This document shows, piece after piece, positions 4,318 through 5,335 of a DNA stretch of 5,335 nucleotides; positions within the stretch are counted from its first letter, which is position 1, and the number at the start of each line of letters is the position of its first letter. Source of the stretch: Planctomycetota bacterium (lineage in GTDB: Bacteria > Planctomycetota > Planctomycetia > Pirellulales > Pirellulaceae); assembly GCA_019347795.1 (NCBI GenBank), contig JAHWKS010000472.1, forward strand, positions 1 through 5,335. Direction: 5' to 3'. The notes beneath the pieces were generated by a model. The model was not told the DNA's origin, searched no databases, and saw only the letters and a list, made by a program, of their open reading frames with translations. The position numbers and the translations under genes were made by a program.

Positions 4318-4362
4318 CGGCGCTCGATTGCTCGCACCACGAGCAGGAACTTCCTGGATTGG

Positions 4363-5004
4363 ATGGATCCGGTCGAAGTCGAGATCAACCTGCCGGACGA
4401 GCATCTTTATACCAGCGGCGCCCATCCGTACTTTCGGGCGCCGCACATTTACATCGCCACGCCGACGCGGTTCATGCCTCGCCGGGGATCGACCACCGAC
4501 GTGGTCCTGGCTACCAGCCGCGACGGGGTGCGCTTCGACCGCACAATCAAAGACGCGTTCATCCGTCCCGGACTCGATCCCAAGAACTGGGGCAATCGGG
4601 CCAACTACACGGCGTACCAGATCGTCCCCACCTCGCTCCGAGAGATGTCGATCTATATGCAAGGCGGTCGGCGCTACGCGCTCCGAACCGACGGATTTGT
4701 TTCCGTCAACGCGCCTTATGAAGGGGGCGAGATGACAACCAGGCCGTTGATCTTCGCCGGCAGCCGGCTGGTGGTGAACTTCTCCACGAGCGCCGCTGGG
4801 CAGATCCGGGTCGAGCTGCAAGACGCCTCAGGCCGCCCCCTCGCGGGCTATGCGCTCGATGACGCCAAGCCACTGATCGGCGACCGAATCGAACAAGAGG
4901 TGTCGTGGGCGGGGGGCGCCGACGTCTCACAACTGGCCGGCCAGGCGGTCCGCCTTCGTTTCGTAATGGAAGATGCCGACCTTTATTCGCTTCGCTTCCG
5001 CTGA
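4363..5004 (+). CDS. C-terminal part of the interrupted propeller protein
   Basis: This is a 213-residue continuation in the same frame as 3592-4317; the first ATG after the TGA is 4363, but homologous sequence begins directly after the stop (RRSIARTTS). It has HLYT and PYFRAPHIYIA (14-32), the third blade motif TSRDGVRF (51-58), and RTDGFVSVNAPYEGGEMTTR (108-127), which leads into the C-terminal beta-sandwich: RLVVNFSTSAAGQIRVELQD, GYALDDAKPLIGD and VRLRFVMEDADLYSLRFR. No Shine-Dalgarno site precedes 4363 and no signal peptide is present, so independent expression as a secreted protein is not expected. It is best read as the second half of the broken gene. Confidence 0.65.
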   Translation: MDPVEVEINLPDEHLYTSGAHPYFRAPHIYIATPTRFMPRRGSTTDVVLATSRDGVRFDRTIKDAFIRPGLDPKNWGNRANYTAYQIVPTSLREMSIYMQGGRRYALRTDGFVSVNAPYEGGEMTTRPLIFAGSRLVVNFSTSAAGQIRVELQDASGRPLAGYALDDAKPLIGDRIEQEVSWAGGADVSQLAGQAVRLRFVMEDADLYSLRFR

Positions 5005-5126
5005 ATCCGTCCGTCTGGCCCAAGTATCTCCATCGAGCCGAAATCGGCGGCATTGGCGCCTGCTTTGCAGCAGTCTTGGTTGAATTCCCACGTCTCGGCG
5101 TGGTTGCGCGGAGCGTTCCATTCTAC

Positions 5127-5134
5127 GGAGGAGG
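5127..5134 (+). promoter_or_regulatory. Ribosome binding site of the SDR gene
   Basis: GGAGGAGG lies 5 nt before GTG 5140, separated by TTTTT. It is a strong Shine-Dalgarno site and decides the GTG start over ATG 5173, which would cut into the nucleotide-binding motif. Confidence 0.75.
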
Positions 5135-5139
5135 TTTTT

Positions 5140-5335
5140 GTGGCGAGTGGAGAACGCAAGCCGGTGGTGTTGATGACCGGCAGTTCGGGTCTGATTGGGA
5201 CGCGGGTGGCGCAGGCCCTGGAAGAACGCTATCAGGTGGTGGGGCTGGATGTTAAGCCGCCGGATGAGGAGGCGCCGCTTGACTTCATCGAGTGCGACCT
5301 GACCCGCGATGAGAGTGTTGCGCACGCCCTGGAGC
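5140..5335 (+). CDS. NAD-dependent epimerase/dehydratase (extended SDR), N-terminal part
   Basis: Sixty-five codons from GTG 5140 are seen before the window ends. Residues 9-20 (VVLMTGSSGLIG) form the first beta strand and the TGxxGxxG dinucleotide-binding turn of extended short-chain dehydrogenases. Asp37 at the end of the second strand (YQVVGLDVK) favours NAD over NADP. CDLTRDESV (52-60) contains the Asp-Leu that contacts adenine. Family members epimerise, dehydrate or reduce nucleotide sugars and other substrates in the cytoplasm; the YxxxK catalytic motif and substrate-binding half lie outside the window, so the substrate cannot be named. The 135-bp spacer before it has only small stems (CTGC-ttt-GCAG at 5060-5070; CCACG-tctcgg-CGTGG at 5088-5103) and no clear promoter. 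Confidence 0.85.
   Translation, partial: MASGERKPVVLMTGSSGLIGTRVAQALEERYQVVGLDVKPPDEEAPLDFIECDLTRDESVAHALE

Larger units (their letters stand above)
3592..5004 (+). pseudogene. Secreted GH32/43-like five-bladed beta-propeller protein, interrupted by in-frame TGA
   Basis: The frame from ATG 3592 to TGA 5002-5004 spans 470 codons, a normal length for this family, and is broken only by TGA at 4315-4317 (codon 242). The same frame continues without a gap: YVCYFRVSRG, stop, RRSIARTTSRNFLDWMDPVE. This fits the family block 'YFR......R.I.RtTS.dF.hW', so the break is a single-base nonsense change (or sequencing error) rather than two genes. The family is common in planctomycetes and related to the arabinanase/levansucrase/invertase propeller fold, probably acting on extracellular sugars; the substrate is unknown. 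ATG 3592 was chosen because a clear signal peptide follows directly; no Shine-Dalgarno site is visible. It has no operon partner: 136 bp separate it from the next gene. Confidence 0.75.

Noticed and set aside
4159..4821. Long minus-strand open frame opposite the propeller gene
   Set aside because: It is a shadow of a GC-rich coding region; its translation is Arg/Pro/Gly-rich with no motif, while the plus strand has clear family sequence.
1..5335. Reassignment of TGA to a sense codon, suggested by two in-frame TGAs
   Set aside because: TGA ends the hydrolase (644-646) and the propeller gene (5002-5004) at family-typical C-termini, and one of the two internal TGAs lies in a dead transposase.

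Overview
The window is GC-rich bacterial DNA. It most resembles a planctomycete, probably of the Pirellulales type. The clues are the protein families (a CehA/McbA-like hydrolase, a secreted five-bladed-propeller protein, a small membrane protein with an LPPRCVKSNEP motif), the sparse Shine-Dalgarno sites, and long repeat-rich intergenic stretches holding decayed insertion sequences. This placement rests on recalled family resemblance, not on a marker gene.

Layout. Positions 2-646 (+) hold the C-terminal end of a CehA/McbA-like PHP metallohydrolase. Two short hypothetical genes follow on the same strand (643-855 and 886-1089); the first shows signs of a frameshift at an A7 run. From about 1118 to 2310 lies a degenerate mobile-DNA island. 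It contains the left end and N-terminal transposase fragment of an ISL3-family element (1192-1517), joined to an oppositely oriented IS4-type transposase C-terminus (1967-1539) that carries a stop codon. After these come short direct repeats, a strong inverted repeat of 32-bp arms (2069-2162) and a small tandem repeat (2251-2277). Two diverged 33-bp direct repeats (1118-1150 and 2277-2309) bracket the island. A three-helix membrane protein is encoded on the minus strand at 2940-2347.

The 650-bp gap 2941-3591 has no convincing gene. It does have a good sigma70-like plus-strand promoter (TTGACG-N16-TACACT) with a palindrome over its -10 box, then many hairpins. These include two 12-bp-stem hairpins with the same GCGCAA/TTGCGC core, one hairpin with a GGAA tetraloop and one with a TTCG tetraloop. 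Positions 3592-5004 (+) encode a secreted protein of the GH32/43-like five-bladed beta-propeller type, split by one in-frame TGA at codon 242 with the same frame open on both sides. At 5140 an extended-SDR (NAD-dependent epimerase/dehydratase) gene starts behind a strong ribosome binding site and runs off the window.

The genes do not form an obvious shared pathway. The window looks like a chromosomal region of unrelated, mostly monocistronic genes with an IS graveyard. I found no convincing new biological system. The points most worth checking are the interrupted propeller gene, the structured promoter-driven intergenic region with paired hairpins, the large inverted repeat and the nested IS scar.
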